A stretch of 64,000 nt of DNA from Acidovorax sp. DW039 (lineage in GTDB: Bacteria; Pseudomonadota; Gammaproteobacteria; Burkholderiales; Burkholderiaceae_C). The number at the start of each line of letters is the position of its first letter. Within the stretch, counting starts at the first letter, position 1. Below, piece by piece: positions 9,014 through 17,549 of this stretch. The notes under the pieces were generated by a model. That model ran no database searches, had not been told where the DNA came from, and saw only the letters and a list, made by a program, of their open reading frames with translations. The stretch is taken from assembly GCF_037101375.1 (NCBI RefSeq), contig NZ_AP029019.1, positions 3,634,001 to 3,698,000 of the forward strand, read 5' to 3'. The translations under genes were made by a program, and so were the position numbers.

Positions 9014-9976
9014 CTATTCCGCCTGGATCTTGGCCGCCCGAATGATGCGTGCATTGCTCTCGGATTCCTGGGCAATCTGGCGCGCAAACTCTGCGGTGGT
9101 CCCGCCGGTGGGGACATTGTCCGTGGCGTCCAGCTTGGCGCGGATATCGGGCTGGGCCAGCACCTTGTTCACTTCGGCATTCAAGCGCGCCACGATGGCT
9201 GGCGGAGTCTGCGCCGGTGCAAAAATGCCGAACAGCGACGACAGGTTGGCTGCAGGATGCTTCAGCTCCGCCAGGGTAGGCACATCGGGCAGTGAATCCA
9301 GCCGTGCGGGCGCACCCACGGCCAGGGGCTTGAGCTTGCCCGCCTTGATGTGCTGCAGTACCGCCGGGCCAGCATTGGTGGAGAGCACCTCAAACTGCCC
9401 GCCCAGCGCATCGTTCATCTGCTGCCCGCCCCCTTTGTAGGGGATGTGCGTGATCTGCACCTTGGCGACGGACTGGATCTGCTCCAGCATGATGTGCCCG
9501 AGGGATGCCTGGCCGGACGTGGCCCAGCGCACACTACCGGGCTGCGCACGCGCGGCGGATACCAGGGCATTGAAGTCTGCCGACTTGCTGGCAGGGGTGC
9601 CCAGCAGCAGCACGGGCGAGTACATCACGCTCACCACCGGAGCAATGTCTTTTTGCGGATCAAACGGCGACTTGCCCAGGTGCGGGTTCAGCGCCAGCGG
9701 GCTCACGGCAGCAAAGCCCAGCGTGTAGCCGTCCGGCGCGGCCTTGGCCACGGCATCCATGCCCAGACTGCCACTGGCACCAGCCTTGTTCTCGATCACC
9801 ACTGGGGTGCCCAGTTGTCCCGCCAGCTTGTCGGCCAGGGCACGCGCCACGTTGTCGCTCACGCCCCCTGCGGGGTAGGCCACCACGATACGGATCGGTT
9901 TGGCCGTGGGCCAGGCCTGGGCCGCAGCCCAGGCGCAGGAGCCCAGAAGAAAAAGGCCCGTCAACAGTTTTTTCAT
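9014..9976 (-). CDS. Bug/TctC-family periplasmic solute-binding protein (1)
   Basis: The 320-residue exported protein belongs to the tripartite tricarboxylate transporter receptor (Bug) family, which is strongly expanded in Burkholderiales. The start MKKLLTGLFLLG gives a Sec signal peptide ending near AWAAAQA, followed by the hallmark strand PIRIVVAYPAGGVSDNVAR and [21 protein letters not shown] and HIPYKGGGQQMND are further family motifs. An upstream ATG would bury the signal peptide. The ligand is unknown; relatives bind organic or amino acids. No TctA/TctB membrane partners are in the window. It lies 62 nt downstream of xerD on the same strand. Confidence 0.92.
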   Translation of the reverse strand: MKKLLTGLFLLGSCAWAAAQAWPTAKPIRIVVAYPAGGVSDNVARALADKLAGQLGTPVVIENKAGASGSLGMDAVAKAAPDGYTLGFAAVSPLALNPHLGKSPFDPQKDIAPVVSVMYSPVLLLGTPASKSADFNALVSAARAQPGSVRWATSGQASLGHIMLEQIQSVAKVQITHIPYKGGGQQMNDALGGQFEVLSTNAGPAVLQHIKAGKLKPLAVGAPARLDSLPDVPTLAELKHPAANLSSLFGIFAPAQTPPAIVARLNAEVNKVLAQPDIRAKLDATDNVPTGGTTAEFARQIAQESESNARIIRAAKIQAE

Positions 9977-10038
9977 GGTCGTGAAATGAGAAGTAGAGGA
10001 AACAAAAAACGAGAAACACCCCAGGCAGCGCCGCAAAC

Positions 10039-10938
10039 TCAGCCACGAGGATGGTGCTGCGCATGCAGCGCCTTGAGCCGCTCACGCGCCACATGGGTGT
10101 AGATGGTGGTGGTGGAAATGTCGGCGTGCCCCAGCAGGAGCTGCACCACCCGCAAGTCAGCACCATGGTTGAGCAGGTGGGTGGCAAACGCATGGCGTAG
10201 CGTGTGGGGTGACAGCGGCACCGTAATGCCTGCCACCTGTGCCCACTTCTTGACGATCATCCAGAACGCCACACGCGTCATCCCCTCGCCGCGCTGGGTG
10301 ACAAACAGGTCTTCCGTCTGCTGCCCGGCCAGGATGGCACCCCGTGCTTCCTGCAGGTAGCGTTGCAGCCAGCTGCGCGCTTCTTCGCCAAAGGGCACCA
10401 GCCTTTCCTTGCTGCCCTTGCCCATCACACGCAGCACACCTTCGTTCAGACCCAATTGAAAGGTCTTGAGCGTCACCAGCTCCGTCACGCGCAAGCCGCT
10501 GGCGTACATCAGCTCCAGCATGGTGCGGTCGCGCAGGCCCAGGGGGTTGCCCAGGTCGGGGGCGTTCAGCAGCGCCTCTACATGCGCTTGCGACAAGGTT
10601 TTGGGCACCCGCAGAGGCTGGCGGGCAGCCTGCAGGCGCAGCGTCGGGTCTTGGGTGATGCGCCGCTCCCGCAGCGCCCAGTGAAAGTACCGGCGCAGCA
10701 CCGTGAGGCGGCGGTTGGCCGAGGTGGCCCGCGTTTGCTCATGGCGCGCGGCAAAGTAGCCGTTCAGGTGAGATTCTTCCGTGGCGTCCAGGGCCAGCGA
10801 TGGCTCCTGCTGGGCCAGCCATTGGGCGTACAGCGTGAGATCGCGGCGGTAGGCCGCCAGGGTATTGCGCGAAAGGCCATCTTCGAGCCACAGGGCATCC
10901 ACAAAGGTATCGATCGCGCGCAGGCTGTCTTCAAGCAT
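10039..10938 (-). CDS. xerD: Site-specific tyrosine recombinase XerD
   Basis: This 299-residue recombinase resolves chromosome dimers at dif together with XerC. The N-terminal SAM-like DNA-binding domain starts IDTFVDALWLEDGLSRNT. The catalytic domain has the conserved Arg in ASGLRVTELVTL, the HxxR motif in HTLRHAFATHLL, the LLGHADISTT segment and the nucleophile Tyr in TIYTHV. I chose MLEDSLRAID; the upstream extension overlaps a terminator hairpin and is not conserved-looking. Length matches XerD (about 298). It is followed by a Bug-protein gene on the same strand. Confidence 0.95.
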   Translation of the reverse strand: MLEDSLRAIDTFVDALWLEDGLSRNTLAAYRRDLTLYAQWLAQQEPSLALDATEESHLNGYFAARHEQTRATSANRRLTVLRRYFHWALRERRITQDPTLRLQAARQPLRVPKTLSQAHVEALLNAPDLGNPLGLRDRTMLELMYASGLRVTELVTLKTFQLGLNEGVLRVMGKGSKERLVPFGEEARSWLQRYLQEARGAILAGQQTEDLFVTQRGEGMTRVAFWMIVKKWAQVAGITVPLSPHTLRHAFATHLLNHGADLRVVQLLLGHADISTTTIYTHVARERLKALHAQHHPRG

Positions 10939-10983
10939 CCAAAAACGATAGCATGCCGCGCACGCCGCATCTCCCATGGAATG

Positions 10984-11014
10984 AAAAAAGCCGCACGGCT
11001 TGGCACCGTGCGGC
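10984..11014 (-). terminator. Rho-independent terminator of the second Bug gene
   Basis: On the minus strand: GCCGCACGG, 7-nt loop, CCGTGCGGC, then six T. It lies downstream of the Bug gene that ends at 11089 and just upstream of xerD. Confidence 0.85.
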
Positions 11015-11020
11015 TTCCGG

Positions 11021-11066
11021 TCCACCGGATCCTTGAAATCGGCGGTGATTTCAAGGATTCGGTGGA
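11021..11066. repeat. 20-bp inverted repeat beside terminator
   Basis: Arms 11021-11040 and 11047-11066 are complementary except for one G.T/A.C position, with a GGCGGT loop. The sequence would form a long hairpin in the 3' untranslated region of the Bug transcript, immediately before its terminator. Confidence 0.75.
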
Positions 11067-11088
11067 CGGACTAGCGCAAAGGTAGCGA

Positions 11089-12051
11089 TCAGTCGAGCGT
11101 GAGCTTCTGCTTGGTGACCACTTCCTTGTACACGGCGAACTCCGCCTTGATCTGCTCGGCAAACTGCTCAGGCGTGTTGCCGACCACGAGGGAGCCCGTG
11201 TCTTCAATGCGCTTCTTCACTGCCGGGTCTTCCAGCGCCTTGCGCACGGCAGCATTCACCTTGTCCACCACTTCCTTGGGCAGCCCCTTGGGGCCCACAA
11301 TGCCGTAGTAAGCCATGCGGTTCACAGGCTCCAGCCCCACTTCCTTGAAGGTGGGCACGTTGGGCAAAGCCGCCACGCGCTGGGGTGCCGCCACCACGAT
11401 GGGCACCAGGCGGTTTTCCTTGATGAAGGGCAGCGCCGAAGGCAGGTTGTCAAAAATCATGGGCACCTGGCCTGCCACCGTGTCGTTCAGGGCGGGGCCC
11501 GCACCGCGGTAGGGGATGTGCGTCACGAAAGTGTTGGTCAGGCTCTTGTACAGCTCCATCTGCAGGTGGCCAATGCCACCCGTGCCCGACGAAGAGTACG
11601 AATACTTGCCTGCCGACTTCTTCAGCTCGGCAATGAAGCCCTTGTAGTCCTTGGCCGGAAAGCTGGGGTGCACCGCAATGATGTTGGGCGTGGCGGCAAT
11701 GTTCACGATGGGCGTGAAGTCCGTCAGCGGGTTGTAGGGCGTCTTGGGGTTGATGGCCGGGTTGGCGGCCGTGGTCGAGACTGTCGCAATGCCCAGCGTG
11801 TAGCCATCGGGTGCGGACTTGGCCGTCTCGTTGGCCCCGACAATGCCGCCGCCACCCGCCTTGTTCTCGACGATGACGCTCTGGCCCAGGGCCTTGCCGA
11901 GTGGGTCGGCAATCACACGGGCGATGATGTCTGTGGTGCCGCCGGGCGCAAACGGCACCTGCAGCTTGATGATCTTGTTCGGGTAGCCTTGTGCGGCTGC
12001 AGATCCTGCAACAGCAGCCAGCGCCAGAGCAATACAGTGGCGACGGTACAT
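11089..12051 (-). CDS. Bug/TctC-family periplasmic solute-binding protein (2)
   Basis: This 320-residue Bug-family receptor has the signal peptide [21 protein letters not shown]. The mature part begins [24 protein letters not shown], followed by [28 protein letters not shown] and [14 protein letters not shown], all family signatures. The start was chosen for the intact signal peptide and a GGAGAA ribosome-binding site upstream. It is probably monocistronic, with a 20-bp inverted repeat and an intrinsic terminator downstream. The ligand cannot be predicted. It is only moderately similar to the other two Bug proteins here, so they are not recent duplicates. Confidence 0.92.
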   Translation of the reverse strand: MYRRHCIALALAAVAGSAAAQGYPNKIIKLQVPFAPGGTTDIIARVIADPLGKALGQSVIVENKAGGGGIVGANETAKSAPDGYTLGIATVSTTAANPAINPKTPYNPLTDFTPIVNIAATPNIIAVHPSFPAKDYKGFIAELKKSAGKYSYSSSGTGGIGHLQMELYKSLTNTFVTHIPYRGAGPALNDTVAGQVPMIFDNLPSALPFIKENRLVPIVVAAPQRVAALPNVPTFKEVGLEPVNRMAYYGIVGPKGLPKEVVDKVNAAVRKALEDPAVKKRIEDTGSLVVGNTPEQFAEQIKAEFAVYKEVVTKQKLTLD

Positions 12052-12226
12052 CGAGTTCTCCTTTGTGGGGTTTTCAGACAGGTGCGATGTTATGCGCAAT
12101 GAAGGCCCACAACGCTTGGGGATTACGCACAGGCTCTGCGCCAGCGCAGAGGTTCAGGCTTTTGCGGCCCGACCCGCGCAGCCTGCAGGGGGCAGCGCAC
12201 TGCCATGCTTCAGTTATTCTCGAAGC

Positions 12227-13132
12227 GTGAACTACGCCCAGCTCCTGCTTCCGGATTTCTCTCTCATTCTCTTGGGTTACCTGCTGTGCCGGTACACCGC
12301 GCTGAACCGGGCCATCTGGCAGCCGGTGGAAAGCCTGGTGTACTACCTGCTGTTTCCCGTCCTGCTGTTCCAGTCCATCGTCAAAAGCCCCATTGATGTG
12401 GGCGCAGCCTCCAGCCTCATTGCTGCTGGCTTGCTCTCAGGGGTGGCAGGCATTGCGCTGGCGTATTCGCTGCCCTGGTGGCCCTGGCTGGGCCAGCGGC
12501 TGGACAGGCGGGACCACGCGGCCAGCGCGCAGGTGGCGTTTCGCTTCAACTCCTTCATTGGCCTGGCGATTGCCGAGCGGCTGGCGGGCACCCAGGGGCT
12601 GCTGATGATTGCGGTGCTCATCGGCGTGTGCGTGCCGCTGTTCAACGTGGCGGCTGTGTGGCCCATGGCGCGTCATGGCGGCCATGGCTTTGTGCGCGAA
12701 TTGCTGCGCAACCCGCTCATCATCGCCACCGCATCTGGCCTGGTGGCCAACCTGCTGGGCTTTCAGATTCCCGAATGGGCGAGCCCCACGGTGGGCCGCA
12801 TCAGCGCGGCATCCCTTGCGCTGGGGTTGATGGCCGCGGGCGCAGGCATGCAATTCGGGCTGCTCAGTCGGGGCAAGGCGCTCACGGTTTCCGTGCTGGG
12901 CATTCGCCACCTGCTGCAGCCGCTGATTGGATGGGCGGTGGCGCACCTGTTCCGCCTGAATGCAGAGCAGACCACCGTGCTGCTCGCCTTCTCGGCCCTG
13001 CCTACGGCCTCCACCTGCTACGTGCTGGCGGCCCGCATGGGCTACAACGGCCCTTATGTGGCCGGGCTGGTCACGCTCTCCACGATATTGGGCGTGGTGT
13101 CACTGCCTTTTGCGCTGGGGTTTCTGCGATGA
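12227..13132 (+). CDS. AEC-family transporter (auxin efflux carrier-like permease)
   Basis: The 301-residue integral membrane protein has about ten hydrophobic segments, an N-terminal LLPDFSLILLGYLLCRY and the family pattern LVYYLLFPVLLFQSIVKSP, then FNSFIGLAIAERL, PEWASPTVGRISAASLALGLMAAGAG and LPTASTCYVLAARMG near the C terminus. It belongs to the AEC (Mem_trans) family, whose bacterial members export or import small carboxylates such as malate or malonate. The substrate here is unknown. A GTG start at 12227 is used; longer frames add a non-hydrophobic extension. The stop overlaps the start of the SGNH hydrolase gene by 4 nt, so the two are translationally coupled. Confidence 0.9.
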   Translation: MNYAQLLLPDFSLILLGYLLCRYTALNRAIWQPVESLVYYLLFPVLLFQSIVKSPIDVGAASSLIAAGLLSGVAGIALAYSLPWWPWLGQRLDRRDHAASAQVAFRFNSFIGLAIAERLAGTQGLLMIAVLIGVCVPLFNVAAVWPMARHGGHGFVRELLRNPLIIATASGLVANLLGFQIPEWASPTVGRISAASLALGLMAAGAGMQFGLLSRGKALTVSVLGIRHLLQPLIGWAVAHLFRLNAEQTTVLLAFSALPTASTCYVLAARMGYNGPYVAGLVTLSTILGVVSLPFALGFLR

Positions 13133-13833
13133 AGCAGCGCATACAAGTTCCAAACCCCCACGATCTGCCGATGCCGCAACGCCGTCACCTGCTGGGCAGG
13201 CTGGGCGCTGCGGCCCTGGCAGGGCTGGGTGCCACGGCTCTGGCCTTGCCCGGTTGCAGCAAAAAGCCCTCCGCACAGGCCATCCCTGCCGGGGCCACCG
13301 TGCTGGCGTTGGGGGATTCACTCACCTCGGGCGTGGGGGCAACGCCAGGCACCGCCTACCCCGCGCTGCTGGAGGCGCGCACAGGCTGGAAAGTGGTGAA
13401 CGCCGGGGTCTCTGGCAACACATCGGCCCAGGCCCTGGAGCGGTTGCCTGCCCTGCTGCAAACCCACCAGCCAGCGCTGGTCATCGTGAGCATTGGTGGC
13501 AACGACTTTTTGCGGCGCATGTCGGCAGAGGGCACCCGCACCAACATTCGCCAGATCTGTGAACAAGCCCGTGCCAGCGGTGCGCAGGTGCTGCTGGTGG
13601 CCGTTCCGGGCCTGTCACTCATGGCGGCCGCCGGGCACCTGAGTGACCATGAGATGTATGCCGAACTGGCCAAGAGCCTCAAGATCCCGCTGCATGCAGA
13701 TGGCTGGTCTGCCGTGCTGGCCGACGCCAGCCTGCGCGCAGACAGCGTGCATGCCAATGCGGCAGGCTATGCACGGTTTACCGAAGGGTTGGTCGATACC
13801 CTGCAGCGCACAGGATTGCTACCAAAAAGATAG
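13129..13833 (+). CDS. SGNH/GDSL hydrolase lipoprotein (TesA-like)
   Basis: The 234-residue hydrolase begins with a twin-arginine-like signal (QRRHLLGRLGAAAL) that ends in a lipobox ALPGC, so Cys43 is probably lipidated. SGNH blocks are clear: ALGDSLTSG (nucleophile Ser64), NAGVSGNTS, SIGGNDFLRR and DSVHANAAG with the Asp/His pair. Close relatives are acyl-CoA thioesterase I/lysophospholipase TesA enzymes acting in the periplasm on esters or thioesters. It overlaps the AEC transporter gene by 4 nt. The stop codon lies inside a copy of the palindromic repeat (13815-13873), so the last few residues derive from that element. Confidence 0.9.
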   Translation: MKQRIQVPNPHDLPMPQRRHLLGRLGAAALAGLGATALALPGCSKKPSAQAIPAGATVLALGDSLTSGVGATPGTAYPALLEARTGWKVVNAGVSGNTSAQALERLPALLQTHQPALVIVSIGGNDFLRRMSAEGTRTNIRQICEQARASGAQVLLVAVPGLSLMAAAGHLSDHEMYAELAKSLKIPLHADGWSAVLADASLRADSVHANAAGYARFTEGLVDTLQRTGLLPKR

Positions 13834-13873
13834 CTTCCTGCGCTTTATAGATAAGCGCTACAGCCAATTTTGA
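13815..13873. repeat. Palindromic repeat, copy c
   Basis: Contains GCGCTTtatagatAAGCGC with flanking CAAAAAGATAGC and TACAGCCAATTTTGA. It overlaps the stop codon of the SGNH hydrolase gene and lies just before the converging end of queG. Confidence 0.75.
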
Positions 13874-13878
13874 CTCCA

Positions 13879-14976
13879 TCATTCCTGCGCCTGCGCCAGC
13901 GCCCACGCCACATGCTCGCGCACCAGGGCACTGGGGTGCTCGGCCTGCGCCTGCAGTGCAGCACGCACGTCACCCGCGCCCGTCTTGCGCAGCGCGTTGC
14001 CCAGGGCCACAGCCACATTGCGCAGCCAGCGCTCGTGGCCAATGCGGCGGATGGGGCCGCCCTCGGTCATGCGCAAAAAGGTGGGCTCGTCCCACGCAAA
14101 CAGATGCACCAGCTGCTGGCCCGACAGGCCCTTGCGCTCATCAAAATCAGGCAGGCGGCTGACCTGGGCAAACTTGTTCCAGGGGCACACCAGCTGGCAG
14201 TCGTCGCAGCCGTAGATGCGGTTGCCCAACAGGGGGCGCAACTCCAGCGGAATCGGCCCGGCATGCTCAATGGTCAGGTAAGAGATGCAACGCCGTGCGT
14301 CCACCCTGTGCGGCGCAACGATGGCCTGCGTGGGGCAGGCATCAATGCAGGCGCTGCAGCTGCCGCAGTGGGCCGTCACAGGCTCGGTAGCGGGCAAAGG
14401 CATGTCCACATAAATTTCGCCCAGAAAGAAGGTGGAGCCCGCCTCGCGATTGAGCACCAGCGTGTGCTTGCCGCGCCAGCCCTGGCCGCTGCGGGCAGCC
14501 AGCTCAGCCTCCAGCACGGGGGCGGAGTCGGTGAACACACGGTGGCCAAAGGGCCCCACCGCCTCGGCAATGCGGTCGGCCAGCTTTTGCAGCCGGGCAC
14601 GCAATACCTTGTGATAATCGCGCCCCCTGGCGTACATGGACACGATGGCTTCGCCGGGCCGCTCAAGGCGCTGCAACTCCATCGCCTGCCAGCCACCCGC
14701 CTGGGCCACGGCAGGGTGGTCGTCACGGCCCCGGGGCAGGTAGTCCATGCGCGCGGTGATGACGCTCACGGTGCCCGGCACCAGCTCGGCAGGTCGGGCA
14801 CGCTTGAGGCCATGGGCCGCCATGTAATGCATGTCACCATGGAACCCTTGCGCCAGCCACTGCATCAATCCGGGCTCTGACGCAGACAAATCCACCCCGG
14901 CCACGCCGATTTGGGAAAATCCCAGCTCGCGGGCCCACTCCTGCATTTGAGGAACGAGTTGACTGTTGCACCACAT
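13879..14976 (-). CDS. queG: Epoxyqueuosine reductase
   Basis: This 365-residue cobalamin- and Fe-S-dependent enzyme performs the last step of queuosine synthesis, reducing epoxyqueuosine in tRNA anticodons. Two ferredoxin-like cluster motifs are present, CGSCSACIDACPTQAI and the later GCDDCQLVCPWN. Other family marks are LGFSQIGVAG, GDMHYMAAHG, VISMYARGRDYHKV-like text (here VSMYARGRDYHKV) and the C-terminal HEAT-like repeat RNVAVALGNAL. The ATG at 14976 gives the usual 15-residue lead before the WARELGF helix. The start overlaps the divergent tsaE start by about 18 nt. Because the enzyme uses B12, the cobalamin uptake locus 9 kb away is relevant. Confidence 0.94.
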   Translation of the reverse strand: MWCNSQLVPQMQEWARELGFSQIGVAGVDLSASEPGLMQWLAQGFHGDMHYMAAHGLKRARPAELVPGTVSVITARMDYLPRGRDDHPAVAQAGGWQAMELQRLERPGEAIVSMYARGRDYHKVLRARLQKLADRIAEAVGPFGHRVFTDSAPVLEAELAARSGQGWRGKHTLVLNREAGSTFFLGEIYVDMPLPATEPVTAHCGSCSACIDACPTQAIVAPHRVDARRCISYLTIEHAGPIPLELRPLLGNRIYGCDDCQLVCPWNKFAQVSRLPDFDERKGLSGQQLVHLFAWDEPTFLRMTEGGPIRRIGHERWLRNVAVALGNALRKTGAGDVRAALQAQAEHPSALVREHVAWALAQAQE

Positions 14977-15471
14977 ACCGGCCAGATTGTAGAAAGCCCC
15001 AGCACGGGCCCAGCCACATTCGTTTGGCGCAGCGAAGAAGACACCGCCGCCTGGGCCGCACGCCTGGCCGCCCAGCCTGCGCTGGCGCAGGCCTATATCA
15101 CCCTGCATGGCGACCTGGGCGCGGGCAAGACCACCCTGGTGCGCCACCTGCTGCGCGCACTGGGCGTGCAGGGCCGCATCAAGAGCCCCACCTACGCGGT
15201 AGTAGAGCCCCACGAAACGGCACACATGGCCGTGTGGCACTTTGACTTTTACCGCTTTGACGACCCGCGCGAATGGGAAGACGCCGGGTTCCGGGACATT
15301 TTTGCCAGCCCCGGCCTCAAACTGGCAGAATGGCCGCAAAAGGCGCAAGGGCTTGCCCCGACTGCAGACCTTGCTATCACGTTAGAAGCAATCGACGAGA
15401 CCGAGAGAAAAGTCACCCTGCACGCAGGCAGCGCCACGGGGCGCGAACTGCTTCAAGGACTGAGCGCATGA
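14959..15471 (+). CDS. tsaE: tRNA threonylcarbamoyladenosine biosynthesis ATPase TsaE
   Basis: The 170-residue P-loop ATPase drives the t6A37 tRNA modification complex with TsaB and TsaD. The Walker A motif is HGDLGAGKTTLVRHLL, followed by SPTYAVVEPHE and the VWHFDFYRF strand; the EWEDAGFRDIF segment is typical. The start is uncertain: a TTG at 14959 with an upstream GAGGAACGAG ribosome-binding site gives a normal-length protein, while an ATG at 14911 would overlap queG by 66 nt. The stop codon overlaps the amiC start (ATGA), indicating translational coupling as in the widespread tsaE-amidase-mutL cluster. Confidence 0.93.
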   Translation: MTVAPHTGQIVESPSTGPATFVWRSEEDTAAWAARLAAQPALAQAYITLHGDLGAGKTTLVRHLLRALGVQGRIKSPTYAVVEPHETAHMAVWHFDFYRFDDPREWEDAGFRDIFASPGLKLAEWPQKAQGLAPTADLAITLEAIDETERKVTLHAGSATGRELLQGLSA

Positions 15472-17075
15472 CCGCTGACGCACACCCTGCAAGCCCCGAC
15501 CATTCCGACCGCCCTGCACGTCATCACACAGTAGACAGCTCTGTGCCCCACCAGCCCGATGCCTCCGCCCGCCGGGGCTATGCCCCCAGCCGCCGCAGCC
15601 TGCTGCAGGCAGGCGGTGTAGTGCTGCTGCTGGGCACGCAGCAGATTGCCCGCGGTGCCACGATTTTGGCCGTGCGCGTGTGGCCAGCGCCTGAGTACTC
15701 CCGGGTCACCATCGAGTCCGACACCAAGCTGGTGGCCAAGCAGTTTTTCGTCACCACCCCGCCCCGTCTGGCCGTAGACATTGAAGGTATTGACCTGAGC
15801 CCCGAGCTGCGCGAGCTGGTCGCCAAGGTCAAGCCCGACGACCCCAACATCGCAGGCATCCGCGTCGGCCAAAACGCACCGGGCGTGGTGCGGCTGGTGG
15901 TGGATCTGAAACAGGCTGCCCAGCCGCAGGTGTTCACGCTGCCGCCGATTGCGGCCTACCAGCATCGGCTGGTATTTGACCTGTACCCGGCCGAGCCCAT
16001 CGACCCGCTGGAGGCCCTGATTGCCGAGCGGCTGCGCGAGACCAGCCCCGCCCATGGCACATCGGCCAGCACGCCCTCCTCCGCCGCTGCACCGGCACCC
16101 TCATCGGCCGCTGCGGTTGCAGGTGGCAAGGCCCCCGACAAGGGCGCGGTCACCAAACCCGGTGAACCCGCCGACCCCTTGGGCGACCTGATTGCACAGC
16201 ACACCAACCGCCCCAGCCCCAGCCCCAGCCCCAGCCCCAGCCCCAGCCACAGCGCCAGCCCTGCGCCTGCCCCCACCGAGACGGCGACAGCCCCTGCCGC
16301 CCCACCAGCGGCAACGAACCGCCCCGGCGGGCGCGCCACGGCCACCCAGACCGACCGCATCATCATCGTGGCGCTGGACCCCGGCCACGGTGGGGAAGAC
16401 CCCGGCGCCATTGGCCCCGCAGGCACCCGCGAGAAAGACGTGGTGCTGCGCGTGGCGCATCTGCTGCGCGACCGTATCAACGCCACCTCGGTCGGCGGCA
16501 ATCCCATGCGCGCCTTTCTCACCCGCGATGCGGACTACTTCGTGCCCCTGGGCACGCGGGTGGAAAAGGCCCGGCGCGTGCAGGCCGACCTGTTCGTCAG
16601 CATCCATGCCGATGCCTTCACCACCCCCGCTGCACGCGGCGCGAGCGTGTTTGCGCTGAGCCAGAGCGGCGCATCCAGCACGGCAGCGCGCTGGCTGGCC
16701 AACAAGGAAAACCAGGCGGACCTGGTGGGTGGGCTCAATGTGCAGAGCAAGGATCAGCATGTGCAGCGCGCGTTGCTGGACATGAGCACCACCGCGCAGA
16801 TCAACGACAGCCTCAAGCTCGGCAGCGTGCTGCTGGGCGAGATTGGCAACATCGGTAAGTTGCACAAGCCCCGGGTGGAGCAGGCAGGCTTTGCCGTGCT
16901 CAAGGCACCGGACATTCCCAGCGTGCTGGTGGAAACCGCCTTCATCAGCAACCCCGAGGAAGAAGCGCGCCTGCGCAGCAGCGCCTACCAGCAGGAGCTG
17001 GCCGACGCGCTGATGCGTGGCATCGTCCGCTACTTTGCCAAGAACCCGCCGCTGGCGCGTAGCCGGTCGGTGTAG
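15468..17075 (+). CDS. amiC: N-acetylmuramoyl-L-alanine amidase AmiC
   Basis: The 535-residue periplasmic amidase splits septal peptidoglycan during division. Domains in order: a twin-arginine signal (SRRSLLQAGGVVLLLG, about residues 42-60), an AMIN domain (about 70-185), a long Pro/Ser/Ala-rich linker (about 195-295), and an Amidase_3 catalytic domain. The last has zinc ligands in ALDPGHGGEDPGA, REKDVVL and SIHADAF, and the catalytic Glu in LVETAFISN. The linker contains six perfect CCCCAG hexamers encoding Pro-Ser. It overlaps tsaE by 4 nt. The extra length relative to the E. coli enzyme (about 417) lies mostly in the N-terminal leader and the linker. Confidence 0.95.
   Translation: MTADAHPASPDHSDRPARHHTVDSSVPHQPDASARRGYAPSRRSLLQAGGVVLLLGTQQIARGATILAVRVWPAPEYSRVTIESDTKLVAKQFFVTTPPRLAVDIEGIDLSPELRELVAKVKPDDPNIAGIRVGQNAPGVVRLVVDLKQAAQPQVFTLPPIAAYQHRLVFDLYPAEPIDPLEALIAERLRETSPAHGTSASTPSSAAAPAPSSAAAVAGGKAPDKGAVTKPGEPADPLGDLIAQHTNRPSPSPSPSPSPSHSASPAPAPTETATAPAAPPAATNRPGGRATATQTDRIIIVALDPGHGGEDPGAIGPAGTREKDVVLRVAHLLRDRINATSVGGNPMRAFLTRDADYFVPLGTRVEKARRVQADLFVSIHADAFTTPAARGASVFALSQSGASSTAARWLANKENQADLVGGLNVQSKDQHVQRALLDMSTTAQINDSLKLGSVLLGEIGNIGKLHKPRVEQAGFAVLKAPDIPSVLVETAFISNPEEEARLRSSAYQQELADALMRGIVRYFAKNPPLARSRSV
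16211..16252 (+). repeat. CCCCAG hexanucleotide tandem repeat
   Basis: Six perfect CCCCAG units (16211-16246) plus one imperfect unit lie inside the amiC linker. Each unit encodes Pro-Ser, so copy-number change alters linker length without a frameshift. Confidence 0.9.
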
Positions 17076-17222
17076 CGCCTGCAGGGGCGCGCAACAACCT
17101 CCCACGTCCTACAAGCTGGATGCGCGGGGGCCGACAGCGCACTCTCCCTTGTCTCGGCACACTCCTTTCATGGGCTGCGCAGCCATCCTGCCGCGCAGGC
17201 CCGCACCACGAAAGGAATCACC

Positions 17223-17465
17223 ATGCAACGACCTCACTACCTTGCAGGCACCCTCATCGTGACCGCCACACTGGCCCTGGGCGGTTGTGCCTCCAACCCT
17301 ACGAACGCGCAGATCGGCACCGGCGTAGGCGCAGCAGCCGGTGGTTTGGCCGGCAACGCCATCTTTGGCGGCACCCTGGGTACCGTGGGCGGTGCCGCAG
17401 CAGGCGCCCTCATCGGGCATGAGATTGGCGAAGACAAGGACCAACGCCGCTCCCAGCGTCGCTAA
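17223..17465 (+). CDS. Glycine-zipper lipoprotein (OsmB-like)
   Basis: This 80-residue small exported lipoprotein has a signal peptide ending in LALGGC at about Cys22, then a glycine-zipper segment with GVGAAAGGLAG and GTVGGAAAGALIGHE, and a charged C-terminal tail. Such glycine-zipper 2TM proteins (OsmB/SlyB-like) sit in the outer membrane or periplasm and are often stress-induced; no precise role is known. The ATG follows an AAAGGA ribosome-binding site. The gene lies about 150 nt after amiC and converges with dedA, with a perfect 15-bp palindrome between them. Confidence 0.85.
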   Translation: MQRPHYLAGTLIVTATLALGGCASNPTNAQIGTGVGAAAGGLAGNAIFGGTLGTVGGAAAGALIGHEIGEDKDQRRSQRR

Positions 17466-17477
17466 GTAGCGTTCCCC

Positions 17478-17535
17478 AAAAAAAGAGCTGCCAGCGCTTG
17501 AATGACAAGCGCTGGCAGCTCTTTATTTGATAGCA
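17478..17535 (-). terminator. Palindromic repeat, copy d, acting as dedA terminator
   Basis: Perfect arms GAGCTGCCAGCGCTT (17485-17499) and AAGCGCTGGCAGCTC (17507-17521) with a GAATGAC loop; the TTTGATAGC end of the repeat follows. On the minus strand the stem is followed by seven T, so it is a good intrinsic terminator for dedA. On the plus strand the T run is weak. Confidence 0.8.
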
Positions 17536-17549
17536 ATCTCAGATCCGCA

